Notes: a model not told the origin generated them from the letters alone. A DNA stretch of 60,339 nucleotides from an uncultured Sulfitobacter sp. (GCA_937928635.1 CALFWM010000048.1:144221-204559); one strand, 5' to 3'. Shown: positions 44,545 to 54,408, counted from the stretch's first letter. Numbers and translations are program-made.

Positions 44545-45246
44545 TTAGTCCAGCGCAAAGCAATAGAGGAGCCCGGCACCACCAGTGCGCGGGAACGCAT
44601 CCGCGCTACACCCCGCGGAGCCATGGGCGGAGTTCCATGAGATCATGTTGCGGGATTTGTTCAGACCAACGCGGTCATGGTGACCCACAATTGCTGATCC
44701 CTCATCGCCGCTGGTCCAGTTGCTGCAGGTTGTGTCGCCACCCGCCGTTGAGAAATACCCGGCAGAATCTGACCCTGTCAGAATGTCATGCTTGTTGGGC
44801 TTGCTGCCGCGGCCATTGACCTCTTTACCGTTCTCATCCAGCCCGGTCTTGAGGTTGATGTTTACACTCGCGCTGTGCAGGTCATCCACGTCTTTTGCGA
44901 TCATCTCACCGGTGGCATTGTACCAGGGGCCTGAACCGATGCGGTCACGGGCGCTGATGCCATCGGTGACTTTAGGTGACCCGCTTGAGCGGTCGATCAC
45001 CATACTGGTGCTTAGGTAAGCGGCCCATGTTTTGGATGAACCGGCTGCCGTGGCCAGGCTGGTGCAATGGGCATCTGCCCCTTCAAGGCCGCCAAAGTTC
45101 GCACCCTTTTCAGATCCCACACTGGTGATAAAGAATGACATTTTTTCGGTGTCCGTTGCGGATTGCGCGCTGGCGGTCATCGTCCCACCGCAGACTGCAA
45201 TGGCGCAGGCCGCAAGGAAAGATGTAGGTTTGACTGTCGTGGACAT
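44545..45246 (-). CDS. Secreted lectin-like/DUF1554-type protein
   Basis: 233 aa. Signal peptide with a hydrophobic core and ASA-QS cleavage site near residue 28. The mature part starts MSFFITSVGSEKGANFGGLEGADAHCTSLA, seen here in two pieces, a pattern I associate with DUF1554/endostatin-like C-type-lectin folds (GGLxGADxxCxxLA). Four cysteines are likely disulfides (C62, near C158, near C216, near C228). GGAG seven bases before the ATG supports the start. No partner gene; it sits isolated between rpsT and an enoyl-CoA hydratase. Role in adhesion or glycan binding is inference. Confidence 0.65.
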   Translation of the reverse strand: MSTTVKPTSFLAACAIAVCGGTMTASAQSATDTEKMSFFITSVGSEKGANFGGLEGADAHCTSLATAAGSSKTWAAYLSTSMVIDRSSGSPKVTDGISARDRIGSGPWYNATGEMIAKDVDDLHSASVNINLKTGLDENGKEVNGRGSKPNKHDILTGSDSAGYFSTAGGDTTCSNWTSGDEGSAIVGHHDRVGLNKSRNMISWNSAHGSAGCSADAFPRTGGAGLLYCFALD

Positions 45247-45395
45247 GATGGTGCTCCTGTGAAATCTTCTGCACGGAATGCTAGGCGCGCCTTGACGCTA
45301 CGTCGAGTCGGCGGTGTTCACGTCATAGAGAGCGGAGTTGAACAGGGGTGGATCAACGACGGTTGACCCTATCGAAACGCAAAAAAGGGCCCGCG

Positions 45396-46172
45396 CTACT
45401 TGTCGCGGAACTGCGCTTCCCGTTTCTCCAGAAACGCACCCATGCCTTCTTTCTGATCCTCGGTGGCAAACAGCGAATGGAACATGCGGCGTTCAAACAG
45501 CAGACCTTCACGCAGCGGCACTTCGTAGGCACGGTTCACGGCCTCTTTCACAACCATGACAGAGATCATGGATTTTTCAGCAATTTTTGTCGCGGCTCCC
45601 ATGGCCTCATCCATCAGTTTCTTGACGGGCACAACCCGGCTGACAAGTCCGGAACGTTCAGCCTCTTGCGCATCCATGAAACGGCCCGTCAGGTTCATGT
45701 CCATCGCTTTGGATTTGCCAACAAGCCGCGTCAGACGCTGCGTGCCACCAATGCCCGCGACCACCCCAAGGTTGATCTCGGGCTGGCCAAACTTTGCGGT
45801 TTCAGAACAGATAATAAAGTCACACATCATCGCCAATTCGCACCCGCCCCCAAGGGCATAACCGGATACTGCCGCGATGATCGGCTTGCGTACCCGCATG
45901 ATCTGATCGGTTTCTGGCGTGAAAAGATCGCCGGAAAATGCTTCAACAAAGCTCTTGTCGCGCATCATTGCGATGTCCGCCCCGGCGGCAAACGCCTTCT
46001 CGGAGCCGGTCAGTACGATGCAGCGCACCTTGTCGTTGTCTTGGGCAGCCTTGAGCGCCTCGGCCAGCTCTTTCATCAATTCATCGTTCAACGCATTCAA
46101 TGCGTCAGGTCGGTTCAGCGTGATCAATGCGATGTGATTGTCGACGTCAACGATGATTGTCTCAAAGGCCAT
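45396..46172 (-). CDS. Enoyl-CoA hydratase
   Basis: 258 aa, usual crotonase size. [11 protein letters not shown] holds the oxyanion region, and [20 protein letters not shown] carries the catalytic glutamates. Likely short-chain enoyl-CoA hydration in beta-oxidation or amino acid breakdown. Start ATG 46172 gives [20 protein letters not shown], the family start; the longer frame to 46256 overlaps mutM and is rejected. mutM lies just upstream on the same strand. Confidence 0.92.
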   Translation of the reverse strand: MAFETIIVDVDNHIALITLNRPDALNALNDELMKELAEALKAAQDNDKVRCIVLTGSEKAFAAGADIAMMRDKSFVEAFSGDLFTPETDQIMRVRKPIIAAVSGYALGGGCELAMMCDFIICSETAKFGQPEINLGVVAGIGGTQRLTRLVGKSKAMDMNLTGRFMDAQEAERSGLVSRVVPVKKLMDEAMGAATKIAEKSMISVMVVKEAVNRAYEVPLREGLLFERRMFHSLFATEDQKEGMGAFLEKREAQFRDK

Positions 46173-46236
46173 TCGGGATGCTCCCAATAGTTGTGCTTGA
46201 GCACAGGTGCATATCACGGCGCTGGGCCGTTTCAAG

Positions 46237-47088
46237 CTATCTTTGACACGCGCCACAAAAGAAGGACGAGCGCCCGGACTGCACGATGCGTTTTATCGGT
46301 GCACCGCAGGTCGCGGTGCGGCAGGGTTCCCCCTCGCGTCCGTAGACGTCTAAACTGTGCTGAAAATACCCCAACTCACCGTCGGCCTGCCGGAAATCAC
46401 GCAGCGATGAACCGCCTGCCTCAATCGCCTCTGTCAGCACCTGCCGGATGATCGGCACCAGGGTCGCGATACGCGCCGCTGAAATACGCCCCGCCTTGCG
46501 CGCGGGATGGATGCCAGCCCTGTAAAGTGCTTCACAAACATAGATGTTTCCCAATCCTGCCACGATACGCTGATCCAGCAGGGCGGATTTTACTGGCGTG
46601 TTGCGCCCCTGAAAGGCCGCGATCAGCATGTCTTCGTGAAAATCGTTTCCAAGGGGCTCGGGCCCCAAAATGGCCAGCAGTTTGTGGCGCTCGGCACGGG
46701 CCGTGTCCAACAGGTCCATCGCGCCAAAACGGCGTGGGTCGTTAAAGGTAATGCGCGCCCCGTTTGCCATGTGAAACACCACATGATCGTGCTTTTCAGG
46801 TGACGGATGATCATGCACAAAATTGCCCAACGGATCACCGGAAATCAGCATACGCCCGGACATGCCAAGGTGAATCAGCAGTGATTCTCCTGAATCGAGG
46901 TCCGCCAGAATGTATTTTGAACGACGCCGCAACTGTGCCACCCTTTGGCCCGTCAGCCGCTCGGCCATGCGATCTGGAAACGGCCAGCGTAAATCGGGCC
47001 GGTTTACATCGGCACGCGCGATCACCGCGCCCTGCATCACCGGGGCAAGACCCCGCATGACGGTTTCAACTTCGGGCAATTCGGGCAT
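46237..47088 (-). CDS. mutM: Formamidopyrimidine-DNA glycosylase
   Basis: 283 aa. N-terminal MPELPEVET supplies the proline nucleophile (P2) and glutamate (E3). The C-terminal zinc finger [10 protein letters not shown] ... FFCGACQR is complete. It removes 8-oxoguanine and Fapy lesions and nicks the abasic site. Start ATG 47088 is fixed by the need for P2; an upstream ATG at 47106 would block catalysis. Confidence 0.97.
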   Translation of the reverse strand: MPELPEVETVMRGLAPVMQGAVIARADVNRPDLRWPFPDRMAERLTGQRVAQLRRRSKYILADLDSGESLLIHLGMSGRMLISGDPLGNFVHDHPSPEKHDHVVFHMANGARITFNDPRRFGAMDLLDTARAERHKLLAILGPEPLGNDFHEDMLIAAFQGRNTPVKSALLDQRIVAGLGNIYVCEALYRAGIHPARKAGRISAARIATLVPIIRQVLTEAIEAGGSSLRDFRQADGELGYFQHSLDVYGREGEPCRTATCGAPIKRIVQSGRSSFFCGACQR

Positions 47089-47177
47089 ATCAGTCCCACA
47101 CCACACTATTGTCTGGCAAAGCGGGTATATTGCCCCACCACCCTGAAAAGAAAACCATGCACTGCGCCCCGATTGTC

Positions 47178-47198
47178 GGGCGCTTTAGTAGAGCGCCC
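47178..47198. repeat. Hairpin over the stop codon of the 202-aa membrane protein gene
   Basis: GGGCGCT / AGCGCCC stem with a seven-base loop. The loop contains the gene's TAA stop (47185-47187). It may stall or protect the 3' end; there is no T tract. Confidence 0.55.
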
Positions 47199-47793
47199 GG
47201 CTGTTCATGTCTCTGACTTCTGTGACGAATGTAAGGAATGTTGGCATGCCGACAAGGAATTTCCTCACCCTGACCTTCCCATCTTCAAAGAACAGCGTGT
47301 AGGTCACGTCGTCAGATTGATTGATTGCGATAAAGCTGTCCCATCTGTATGTTTTTGATTGGAAAAACACGTCGGGCACGGTGATGCTTTCGCTATCGTA
47401 GCGGACCTCGTAAAGCGATAAGAACAAAAGCACGCACACCACAGTGGCAACAACAAACGTCACGGTGATGATGTCGTTACGAAAAACCGCCCCAGCCTCA
47501 CCGCTCATTATGAAAAGCATCAGCAGAACCATGCCAATGACAAAGGCTTTGACCCCGATCGTGGGGCGCATGACAACTGTATCCAGGCTGTGATGTGTAG
47601 GGGCATTTGACCCCCATCTTGCAATGAGCGCACCAGGATTGAGCCGCGGTACAATGGCCTGACTCTTTGGAATGTTGTGTGTGCCTTGGATGTTTTTGCG
47701 GCGCGTTGCGACCCGTTCAACGATCATTGCGATAATCACTGCGAAAACACCCATTACCAAACCAGCGATCAAGATAAGGTAAAAGATGTTCAT
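47185..47793 (-). CDS. Uncharacterised membrane protein
   Basis: 202 aa, not recognised. An N-terminal helix ([22 protein letters not shown] in overlapping pieces), a soluble loop of about 55 residues, two adjacent helices ([18 protein letters not shown] and [21 protein letters not shown]) and a soluble C-terminal part of about 70 residues that could form a PH-like beta fold ([20 protein letters not shown]). It is divergent from ubiE and shares its 89-base promoter gap. Function unknown. Confidence 0.65.
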   Translation of the reverse strand: MNIFYLILIAGLVMGVFAVIIAMIVERVATRRKNIQGTHNIPKSQAIVPRLNPGALIARWGSNAPTHHSLDTVVMRPTIGVKAFVIGMVLLMLFIMSGEAGAVFRNDIITVTFVVATVVCVLLFLSLYEVRYDSESITVPDVFFQSKTYRWDSFIAINQSDDVTYTLFFEDGKVRVRKFLVGMPTFLTFVTEVRDMNSRALY

Positions 47794-47882
47794 CCAAATT
47801 GGCCCTGCGTCATTATGAGGATTTGTGTCTTGTCCGTCAGGGGTATAACCCCTTCTTGACGAATAGATGGCGGGAAGATGTC

Positions 47883-48629
47883 ATGGACGATAGCAAGACA
47901 ACCCATTTTGGCGCGTCCACAGTGCCCGAAGACGAAAAGGCCGGCATGGTGCGGGATCTTTTCTCGGACGTTGCCAATAAATATGACATTATGAACGACG
48001 TGATGAGCGTTGGCATCCACCGCATCTGGAAAGAGGCGATGATGGATTGGCTGGCCCCGCGTGCGGGTCAGAAACTGCTGGATGTGGCCGGGGGCACGGG
48101 CGATGTGTCATTCAAGTTCCTCAGGCGCGCCGGGTCGGGCCACGCCACCGTCTGTGATCTGACCGAAGGTATGTTGGTCGAGGGACGCAAACGTGCGGAG
48201 GCCGCGCAACTGGCAGACAGCCTTGACTGGGTTGTCGGGGACGCGATGCACCTGCCGTTCGAAGATAACACATTCGATGTCTACACGATCAGTTTTGGCA
48301 TCCGTAACGTGACCCGACCACAAGAGGCCTTAAACGAGGCCTACCGTGTGTTGCGCCCCGGCGGGCGTCTGATGGTGCTTGAATTCAGTCAGCTGCCGAA
48401 CCCGATGATGCAAAAGGCCTATGACCTATACAGTTTCAACGTCATCCCGCGCATGGGGCAGGTGATTGCCAATGACCGGGACAGTTACCAGTACTTGGTC
48501 GAATCCATTCGCAATTTCCCAGATCAGGAAACGTTTTTGGACATGGTTAAACAGGCCGGGTTTGGCAACGCGAAGTACCGCAATCTGACGATGGGTATTG
48601 CGGCACTTCATTCTGGGTGGAAACTGTAA
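47883..48629 (+). CDS. ubiE: Ubiquinone biosynthesis C-methyltransferase UbiE
   Basis: 248 aa. SAM-binding motif [15 protein letters not shown] near residue 64, plus the UbiE/COQ5 signature segments [16 protein letters not shown] and [15 protein letters not shown]. It methylates the quinone ring precursor. Start ATG 47883 follows GGGAAG; upstream frame to 47799 rejected because it adds a non-family extension. ubiB begins one base after its stop. Confidence 0.96.
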   Translation: MDDSKTTHFGASTVPEDEKAGMVRDLFSDVANKYDIMNDVMSVGIHRIWKEAMMDWLAPRAGQKLLDVAGGTGDVSFKFLRRAGSGHATVCDLTEGMLVEGRKRAEAAQLADSLDWVVGDAMHLPFEDNTFDVYTISFGIRNVTRPQEALNEAYRVLRPGGRLMVLEFSQLPNPMMQKAYDLYSFNVIPRMGQVIANDRDSYQYLVESIRNFPDQETFLDMVKQAGFGNAKYRNLTMGIAALHSGWKL

Positions 48630-48630
48630 C

Positions 48631-50166
48631 TTGCGGGGTCCACACAACATTTGGCGGCTGATCCGAACAGGCGCGACACTGGAACGTGCTGGCGCAATGA
48701 ACATCGTGCTCGATGCGTTTGAGGCCGGACCCGCCTTACGGTTTGTGGCGCGCGCGCTGGGTCTGCCGTTCAAATGGCTGGGCTACAGCGGCGACAAATC
48801 CCTGCCTCCCGCACCGCGCGCACTGACGGCTCTTGGACCGGCCTACATTAAGTTCGGGCAAATTCTGTCCACCCGTCCGGATGTGGTGGGGGACGTTCTG
48901 GCTGACCAAATGCGTGTCTTGCAGGACAAACTGCCGCCTTTCGCGGTGGAACTGGCCAAGGCTGAGGTTGAAAAAGAACTCAGCCAGCCCGTGGATGAAA
49001 TTTTTTCCAGCTTCAGTGATCCGGTTGCCGCGGCCTCAATTGCACAGGTGCACAAGGCGACCCTTGCCCAGACCGGCGAGGAGGTTGCGGTAAAGGTGCT
49101 GCGCCCCGGTATTGAAAAGGCGTTTCGCAAGGATGTGGACGCCTTTTTTCTTGCCGCCCGAATGGTTGAGTTGTTTTCGCCCGGGGCACGGCGCTTGCGC
49201 CCGATGGAGGTCATCGAACACTTTGACGGCGTGGTGCGCGGCGAGCTTGATTTACGTCTGGAATCGGCGGCGGCCTCTGAATTTGCCGCGAACACCAAAA
49301 ACGATCAGGGGTTTCAGCTGCCTCAGATCAAATGGAACCTGTCGGCCCGTCGCGTGATGACGCTGGGCTGGGCGGATGGCGCGCCGATGGGGGATAACGA
49401 TGCCATTGATGCGGCGGGCCATGACCGGGTAGAATTGTCAACCCGCGTTTTGCAGCTGTTCTTGAACCATGCGCTGCGTGATGGGTATTTTCATGCTGAC
49501 ATGCATCAGGGCAATCTAAAAGTTGCGCCAAACGGTGACATTATTGCCTATGATTTTGGGATCATGGGGCACATTGATAAATATACCCGCCGGGTCTATG
49601 CCGAGATTCTGTTTGGATTTGTGCAACGTGATTACAGACGTGTGGCCAAGGTGCATTTTGAGGCCGGTTATGTGCCCGCCGACAAGGACGTGGATGAATT
49701 TGCCCGTGCCCTGCGCGCGGTCGGAGAGCCGATATTCGGCATGGATGCCACACATATTTCCATGGCGCGGCTGTTGACCTATCTCTTTGAGGTTACTGAG
49801 CGTTTTGGCATGGAAACGCGGACCGAACTGATCTTGCTGCAACGCACAATGGTGGTTGTCGAAGGGGTTGCACGCTCACTCAACCCGCACATCAACATCT
49901 GGGAAGTCGCCAATCCGATTGTGACCAACTACATCCGCAAATCCATCGGCCCGCAGGCCATCCTGAACGATCTGGGTAAAACCGCCATGGTGCTTGCCCG
50001 CTTTGGCCCCCGTCTGCCTGCATTGGTCGAAGGCGCGCTGATCCGGCAGGGCAACGAATTTCTGGAAGAGGCCAGCGGTGGGTTCTGGCGCTGGATTGTT
50101 CTGGCGCTGTTCTCAGGAGGTTTGATTGGCGGGGGCCTGATGCTGCTACTGGACAGATTGACCTGA
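48631..50166 (+). CDS. ubiB: Ubiquinone biosynthesis ATPase/kinase-like protein UbiB
   Basis: 511 aa. Start is TTG at 48631, one base after ubiE, giving (M)RGPHNIWRLIRTGATLER, the alphaproteobacterial UbiB N-terminus. The ADCK-family KxGQ motif is in AYIKFGQILSTRPD, the ATP lysine in EVAVKVLRPG, and the catalytic loop in HADMHQGNLKV. Two hydrophobic segments close the C-terminus (FWRWIVLALFSGGLIGGGLM in part). It is coupled to ubiE. In many relatives coaBC follows; here it does not. Confidence 0.93.
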   Translation: MRGPHNIWRLIRTGATLERAGAMNIVLDAFEAGPALRFVARALGLPFKWLGYSGDKSLPPAPRALTALGPAYIKFGQILSTRPDVVGDVLADQMRVLQDKLPPFAVELAKAEVEKELSQPVDEIFSSFSDPVAAASIAQVHKATLAQTGEEVAVKVLRPGIEKAFRKDVDAFFLAARMVELFSPGARRLRPMEVIEHFDGVVRGELDLRLESAAASEFAANTKNDQGFQLPQIKWNLSARRVMTLGWADGAPMGDNDAIDAAGHDRVELSTRVLQLFLNHALRDGYFHADMHQGNLKVAPNGDIIAYDFGIMGHIDKYTRRVYAEILFGFVQRDYRRVAKVHFEAGYVPADKDVDEFARALRAVGEPIFGMDATHISMARLLTYLFEVTERFGMETRTELILLQRTMVVVEGVARSLNPHINIWEVANPIVTNYIRKSIGPQAILNDLGKTAMVLARFGPRLPALVEGALIRQGNEFLEEASGGFWRWIVLALFSGGLIGGGLMLLLDRLT

Positions 50167-50184
50167 GCAGGCCTAGGCTGGGGC

Positions 50185-51171
50185 ATGCCCCGTCCAAATC
50201 CATACCGTCCGTTTACCCCTGACCCCAACCAGATGGCCTTGCGTCCAAGCGTCAGCGGCAACACCATCAATGGGCTGGATGAGCCGGAACGCCGTCGGCC
50301 AAGCGTTGTCTATTGGGCACCAAAGCCTGATGACATAGCCCATGGCGACATGCAGAATTGGTTTTTTACCGTTGATCCGGGCCTGCCGGTGTTTGCAGAG
50401 ATGCGCGCCAAACGCCAAGAGGTGTCAAACCGCCCCTTGCCGCCGGTTGCAGATCACGCCGCAGAGCATTCCCCCGAAGAATGGACATCATTGCTGGACC
50501 AGTTTGTGGACGCGGGCCATTGTGAGCAGATTGGCGTCGCACAGATGCAGCAAGAGTGGTTGTTCGAAGGTGTCGAGGCACCCCAATCGCGCGTGATTAT
50601 CGCAGGTGTGCAACATAACTATGACGAGATTGTCAAAGCGCCAGACGTCTTGGCCGGGGCAGAGGTTATGCAGCAGTACCACCGTGCAGCTGCCGCCGCC
50701 GTCGAGATCACGGCCTGGTTGCATGAGCAGGGATGGGCCGCGAAACCTGTGACCGGGCCGATGGCCACCAAGTTAACCATGATCCCTCCCGCCATCGCCT
50801 GTGGTTTTGGCGAGTTGGGCAAACACGGGTCGATCATCAACCGCGACATGGGGGCGTCCTTCCGCCTGTCTGCTGTGTTAACGGATGCGCCTTTTGCGCT
50901 GACGCCAGCGCAGGCATTTGGGGTGGATGACTTTTGCACAAATTGCCGGATCTGCGAAGATGCCTGCCCCCCGGAGGCCTTGTTTCAGACCAAGAAAACA
51001 GTGCGGGGACAAGAAAAGTGGTATGTCGATTTTGACAAATGCCTGCCGTTCTTTAACCAGCATCAGGGCTGTGCGATTTGTATTGCGGTCTGTCCCTGGT
51101 CGCGCCCGGGGGTTGGCCCTAACCTTGCCGCAAAGCTGGTAAGACGTGCGGAGCGTCTGGCGGGGGAGTAG
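50185..51171 (+). CDS. QueG/reductive dehalogenase-like double 4Fe-4S protein
   Basis: 328 aa. Two ferredoxin-type cluster motifs close the protein: CTNCRICEDACP near residue 251 and CAICIAVCP near residue 298. The body before them (ELGKHGSIINRDMGASFRLSAVLTD in pieces) resembles the cobalamin-binding region of QueG and respiratory RdhA. No signal peptide or Tat motif, so it is cytoplasmic. An epoxyqueuosine reductase role is possible, but it lacks the usual QueG N-terminal start and size, and a cytosolic reductase of unknown substrate is equally likely. It starts 18 bases after ubiB and may be in the same transcript. Confidence 0.72.
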   Translation: MPRPNPYRPFTPDPNQMALRPSVSGNTINGLDEPERRRPSVVYWAPKPDDIAHGDMQNWFFTVDPGLPVFAEMRAKRQEVSNRPLPPVADHAAEHSPEEWTSLLDQFVDAGHCEQIGVAQMQQEWLFEGVEAPQSRVIIAGVQHNYDEIVKAPDVLAGAEVMQQYHRAAAAAVEITAWLHEQGWAAKPVTGPMATKLTMIPPAIACGFGELGKHGSIINRDMGASFRLSAVLTDAPFALTPAQAFGVDDFCTNCRICEDACPPEALFQTKKTVRGQEKWYVDFDKCLPFFNQHQGCAICIAVCPWSRPGVGPNLAAKLVRRAERLAGE

Positions 51172-51210
51172 TGCCCTTTCTGGTTGCGCGGTATTCTACC
51201 GCGCCGTGGG

Positions 51211-51292
51211 GCCGCCGCCCCGGGGGGCGGCGGATGAGGGTTTTCCACCCTCATACTCCCGAGGAAGAGTTAGAGCCAGAAAGAGGAGATCA
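51211..51292 (+). repeat. Intergenic repeat: paired hairpins plus conserved 30-nt tail, copy B
   Basis: GC palindrome with ten-base arms CCGCCGCCCC / GGGGCGGCGG (51212-51233), hairpin ATGAGGGT / ACCCTCAT (51234-51254), then tail GGAAGAGTTAGAGCC and AGAAAGAGGAGATCA (51263-51292). Same order as copy A at 36224-36293. The last three tail bases (TCA) are the stop codon of the convergent thiolase gene. Confidence 0.75.
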
Positions 51293-52468
51293 AAGGCGCT
51301 CTATCGCCAGTGCGATGCCTTGACCGCCACCAATGCACATGGTGATTAACCCGCGTTTTCCTCCTGTTCGCTCAAGTTCATAGAGGGCTTTGACGGTGAT
51401 GATCGCGCCGGTTGCCCCAACCGGATGACCCAGCGCTATGGCCCCGCCATTTGGGTTTACGACTGCCGGATCAAGACCAAGGTTTTTGTTGACGGCCAGA
51501 GCCTGAGCGGCAAAAGCCTCGTTGCTTTCGATGACGTCGAAATCACCCGGGGAAAGGCCCGTCTTGGCCAATAATTTTTCAACAGCTGGAACAGGGCCGA
51601 TGCCCATGACCTCCGGGCGCACGCCCGCGTGGGCGTATCCCAGAATACGGGCGCGTGGGGTCAGGCCCGCGGACTCTGCCGCGTCAGCCGTGGCCAAAAC
51701 CATAGCCGCAGCGCCATCATTGATGCCGCTTGCATTGCCCGCGGTCACGCTGCCGTCTTTCTGGAAGACGGCACGCAGGCCAGCGAGTGCCTCAAGACTG
51801 GTCGCCTTGGGGTGTTCGTCGACCTCGAAGGGCACGAAGTTGCGTTTGACGCGGACCTCGACGGGGACGATCTGATCTTTAAAGTATCCCGCTTCAATTG
51901 CGCGGGCGGCGCGTTGTTGGCTTTCCAGGGCAAAGGCGTCTTGCGCCGCGCGGGAGATATCATGTTCGGCTGCGACGTTTTCAGCTGTGACACCCATGTG
52001 ACCCGTGCCAAACGGGCAATTCAAGGCACCCAGCATCATGTCGAGGGAGTTCACATCGCCCATCTTTTGACCAAAGCGGGCGGCGGGCATGATGTAGGGG
52101 GAGCGTGACATGCTTTCGGCACCTCCCGCGAGGGCAAAATCAGCATCCCCCAGCGCAAGGTTTTGCATCGCAGACACAATGGCCTGCACGCCGGAGCCAC
52201 AGAGGCGATTGACGTTCATCGCCGGGGTTTCATCGGGCACGCCCGCGCCACGGGCCGCCACACGGCTGAGGTACATGTCGCGCGGTTCAGTGTTGATCAC
52301 ATGACCAAAAACCACATGCCCGATCTGGTGCGGGTCTACCCCTGCGCGGGTCATCGCGGCAGTGGCCGCAGCGGTGCCCAGATCAATGGGGGATGTGCCC
52401 GCCAAAGCACCACCAAAGGTGCCGATGGCCGTGCGTGCGCCGCTGAGGATGACGATGTCTTTGGTCAT
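51290..52468 (-). CDS. Acetyl-CoA acetyltransferase (thiolase)
   Basis: 392 aa. Nucleophilic C90 in NVNRLCGSGVQAI, histidine in GGAIALGHPVGATGA near residue 349, and the C-terminal cysteine in MCIGGGQGIA near residue 380. Biosynthetic-type length suggests acetoacetyl-CoA formation or cleavage of short 3-ketoacyl-CoA. No phaB or phaC is beside it. Its stop codon lies in the conserved tail of an intergenic repeat. A divergent XRE-cupin regulator lies 130 bases upstream. Confidence 0.95.
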   Translation of the reverse strand: MTKDIVILSGARTAIGTFGGALAGTSPIDLGTAAATAAMTRAGVDPHQIGHVVFGHVINTEPRDMYLSRVAARGAGVPDETPAMNVNRLCGSGVQAIVSAMQNLALGDADFALAGGAESMSRSPYIMPAARFGQKMGDVNSLDMMLGALNCPFGTGHMGVTAENVAAEHDISRAAQDAFALESQQRAARAIEAGYFKDQIVPVEVRVKRNFVPFEVDEHPKATSLEALAGLRAVFQKDGSVTAGNASGINDGAAAMVLATADAAESAGLTPRARILGYAHAGVRPEVMGIGPVPAVEKLLAKTGLSPGDFDVIESNEAFAAQALAVNKNLGLDPAVVNPNGGAIALGHPVGATGAIITVKALYELERTGGKRGLITMCIGGGQGIALAIERL

Positions 52469-52598
52469 GGGAGGTCTCTTTCAGAAATAGCTCTTTTGAG
52501 TATGCGCAAGGAACGCAGGTTTGTCAGCCAAGATGTATCGTCAGGGGGTACATCTGAGGTGATTGACAGCGTATCTGTCCGCGGTGCAATAATCTGCC

Positions 52599-53165
52599 AT
52601 GGCGGATACGACTGACAATATACTGGCAAAGCTGCCGGCGCGGTTGAAAGAGGCCCGTGTGCTCAAGGGCTATTCGTTGGCGGCCTTGGCTGCGGCCTCT
52701 GGCGTGTCCCGCTCTATGCTGTCCCAGATCGAACGAGGTGAATCCTCCCCTACGATTGCGACGCTGTTGCACATGGCCCGTGCGCTTGAGTTGGAATTTA
52801 GCGTGTTGATGGATGAGGTCGCCGTCCCGGTACAGATCGAGGTGTTGCGCGCCCGTGACACGCCCCTGATAGAAAATCTGGGTGCCGGGTGCCGCATGCG
52901 TGTTCTGTCACCGACGGACAAGACCGGTCAGGATGAGGTATATGAACTGCTTTTTGAGGCGGGCGGGGTTTTGCACCGCAGTCCGTATGAAAAGGGGGCC
53001 AGCGCGCATTTGACAATAATTGAAGGCACCGCAGACGTCAGCAGCGGCGAAGGGGTCGAACGTTTGTTGCCCGGTGATACTGCGCGATATGCAGCAGATG
53101 TGCAGCACCGGGTCGCTTCTGTTGAAGGATCTGTGCGCGCGTTTCTGGTAATAAAAGTGCCTTGA
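52599..53165 (+). CDS. XRE-family transcriptional regulator with C-terminal cupin domain
   Basis: 188 aa. Helix-turn-helix in residues 14-68 with LAAASGVSRSMLSQIERGESSPT, the standard XRE recognition pattern. The C-terminal half is a cupin sensor (LLFEAGGVLHRSPYEKG, LLPGDTARYAADVQHRV). Such regulators (PuuR/SutR style) control amino acid, polyamine or sulfur metabolism. It is divergent from the thiolase gene; a regulatory link is possible but not shown. Confidence 0.88.
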   Translation: MADTTDNILAKLPARLKEARVLKGYSLAALAAASGVSRSMLSQIERGESSPTIATLLHMARALELEFSVLMDEVAVPVQIEVLRARDTPLIENLGAGCRMRVLSPTDKTGQDEVYELLFEAGGVLHRSPYEKGASAHLTIIEGTADVSSGEGVERLLPGDTARYAADVQHRVASVEGSVRAFLVIKVP

Positions 53166-53224
53166 GGTGCAGTGCGCTGCCAATGTGCTGGCCCTCTGAA
53201 AACGGTTGAGGCAAGGTGACGTTT

Positions 53225-53611
53225 ATGTACAGCGAAGATTCCTTTTTCTCCCTCGGCGTTGGCGGCCAGATTGGTTTGGGCTGCCTGAGCTTCGCCCTCG
53301 CGGTTGCATTGATGTTTGGCGCGTGGCGGCTGATGCGCGGTAAGTCTTTGATGGTGCGTTTGCTGATTGCCGTTGGTTTGTATGCCCTTTTTGTGTGGCT
53401 GTCGCCGCAGATCTACTACACCTACTATTGGATGATTTTTGAGGATTTGCCGGTGCAATGGGTCATCGGTTGGCCCCCGTTTCAGGCCATGTTTGAACAT
53501 GCCAGTTTCACGGGCCGGTCCAACCTCTCCTCCCATGGGAAGGGCGTATTGTTTTGGCTGATGATGGTATTGGCGCTTAAGCCGTCAAAGCCACGCGACC
53601 CGACGGCGTAA
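53225..53611 (+). CDS. Small uncharacterised membrane protein
   Basis: 128 aa. Two to three helices: IGLGCLSFALAVALMFGAW, LLIAVGLYALFVWLS and GVLFWLMMVLAL. Between the last two is an aromatic-rich loop (YYTYYWMIFEDLP). I do not recognise a family. Start ATG 53225 has AAGGTGA six bases before; GTG 53216 is possible. Its 3' end overlaps the convergent phosphatase gene by 35 bases, so both stops lie inside the other gene. Confidence 0.6.
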   Translation: MYSEDSFFSLGVGGQIGLGCLSFALAVALMFGAWRLMRGKSLMVRLLIAVGLYALFVWLSPQIYYTYYWMIFEDLPVQWVIGWPPFQAMFEHASFTGRSNLSSHGKGVLFWLMMVLALKPSKPRDPTA

Positions 53612-54305
53612 GCAGCCAGCACGCCGTGTCTTCAAACACCGCGGCGGTCAGCGGTTTGCCATAGCCCGCCCCTGTGTCCAGATTGATCCGATTGCCGTGG
53701 TGCTTGGCCTGATCCACCGGGGTGTGGCCATGGATGATGAGTTTTGGATGCCGACGTGTATCTTTGTGGAATTCCTGGCGAATCCACAGCAGGTCTTCTT
53801 CATCTTGATCCGCCAAAGGAACGCCCGGTTTGATGCCAGCGTGTGCAAAGAACAGATCGTCGGTTTCAAAGGTCAGGGGTAACGTCTGGATAAAGTCCAG
53901 GTGGGACTGTGGCACCGCCTGAAGTGCATCAGCATGGACATTTAACGTGCGGCTTTGCGGGCTCATTTTTACCCCATATGACGCCAGGGTTGTATCTCCA
54001 CCAAGGCGCGGATGCAGCCAGGCCAGTTCAACCGGCAGATAGGCCTCATGGCGGGGATAGGGCAGCATGAACCATTCAAACATGCGGTCATGATTGCCCT
54101 TGATGAAATGCCAGTTGCGGCCCTGATCGCGCCCCTCAATCAGCAGGTCCAATACGGTACAGCTGTCTGGGCCACGATCCGTGTAGTCGCCCAGGAAAAC
54201 GATTTGGGCGTCCGTCCCGCCATCTGCCTCAATAAAACCCAGAACGCGGTGGAGTTCGCCCAACTGGCCGTGGATGTCGCCAATAGCATAAAGCGGTTGA
54301 GGCAT
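53577..54305 (-). CDS. Calcineurin-like metallophosphatase (PP2A/ApaH-like)
   Basis: 242 aa. Metal-binding motifs are complete: GDIHGQ (9-14), GDYTDRGPDS, KGNHDRMF, plus a late HGHTP. This is the bacterial PPP-type serine/threonine phosphatase pattern; diadenosine tetraphosphatase cannot be excluded. Start ATG 54305 has AAGGA upstream; the frame to 54473 is a non-family extension. It lies 104 bases downstream of serA on the same strand. Confidence 0.9.
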   Translation of the reverse strand: MPQPLYAIGDIHGQLGELHRVLGFIEADGGTDAQIVFLGDYTDRGPDSCTVLDLLIEGRDQGRNWHFIKGNHDRMFEWFMLPYPRHEAYLPVELAWLHPRLGGDTTLASYGVKMSPQSRTLNVHADALQAVPQSHLDFIQTLPLTFETDDLFFAHAGIKPGVPLADQDEEDLLWIRQEFHKDTRRHPKLIIHGHTPVDQAKHHGNRINLDTGAGYGKPLTAAVFEDTACWLLTPSGRVALTA

Positions 54306-54408
54306 GGGGTGTCCTTGGCGCAATTTGGTGGGTCTGGTGTGAACCAGATTGGATGTGCAGACAAGGGATATCGGGGTGCCGATTGCTGGCACCCCGGTTG
54401 GCTTGGGG

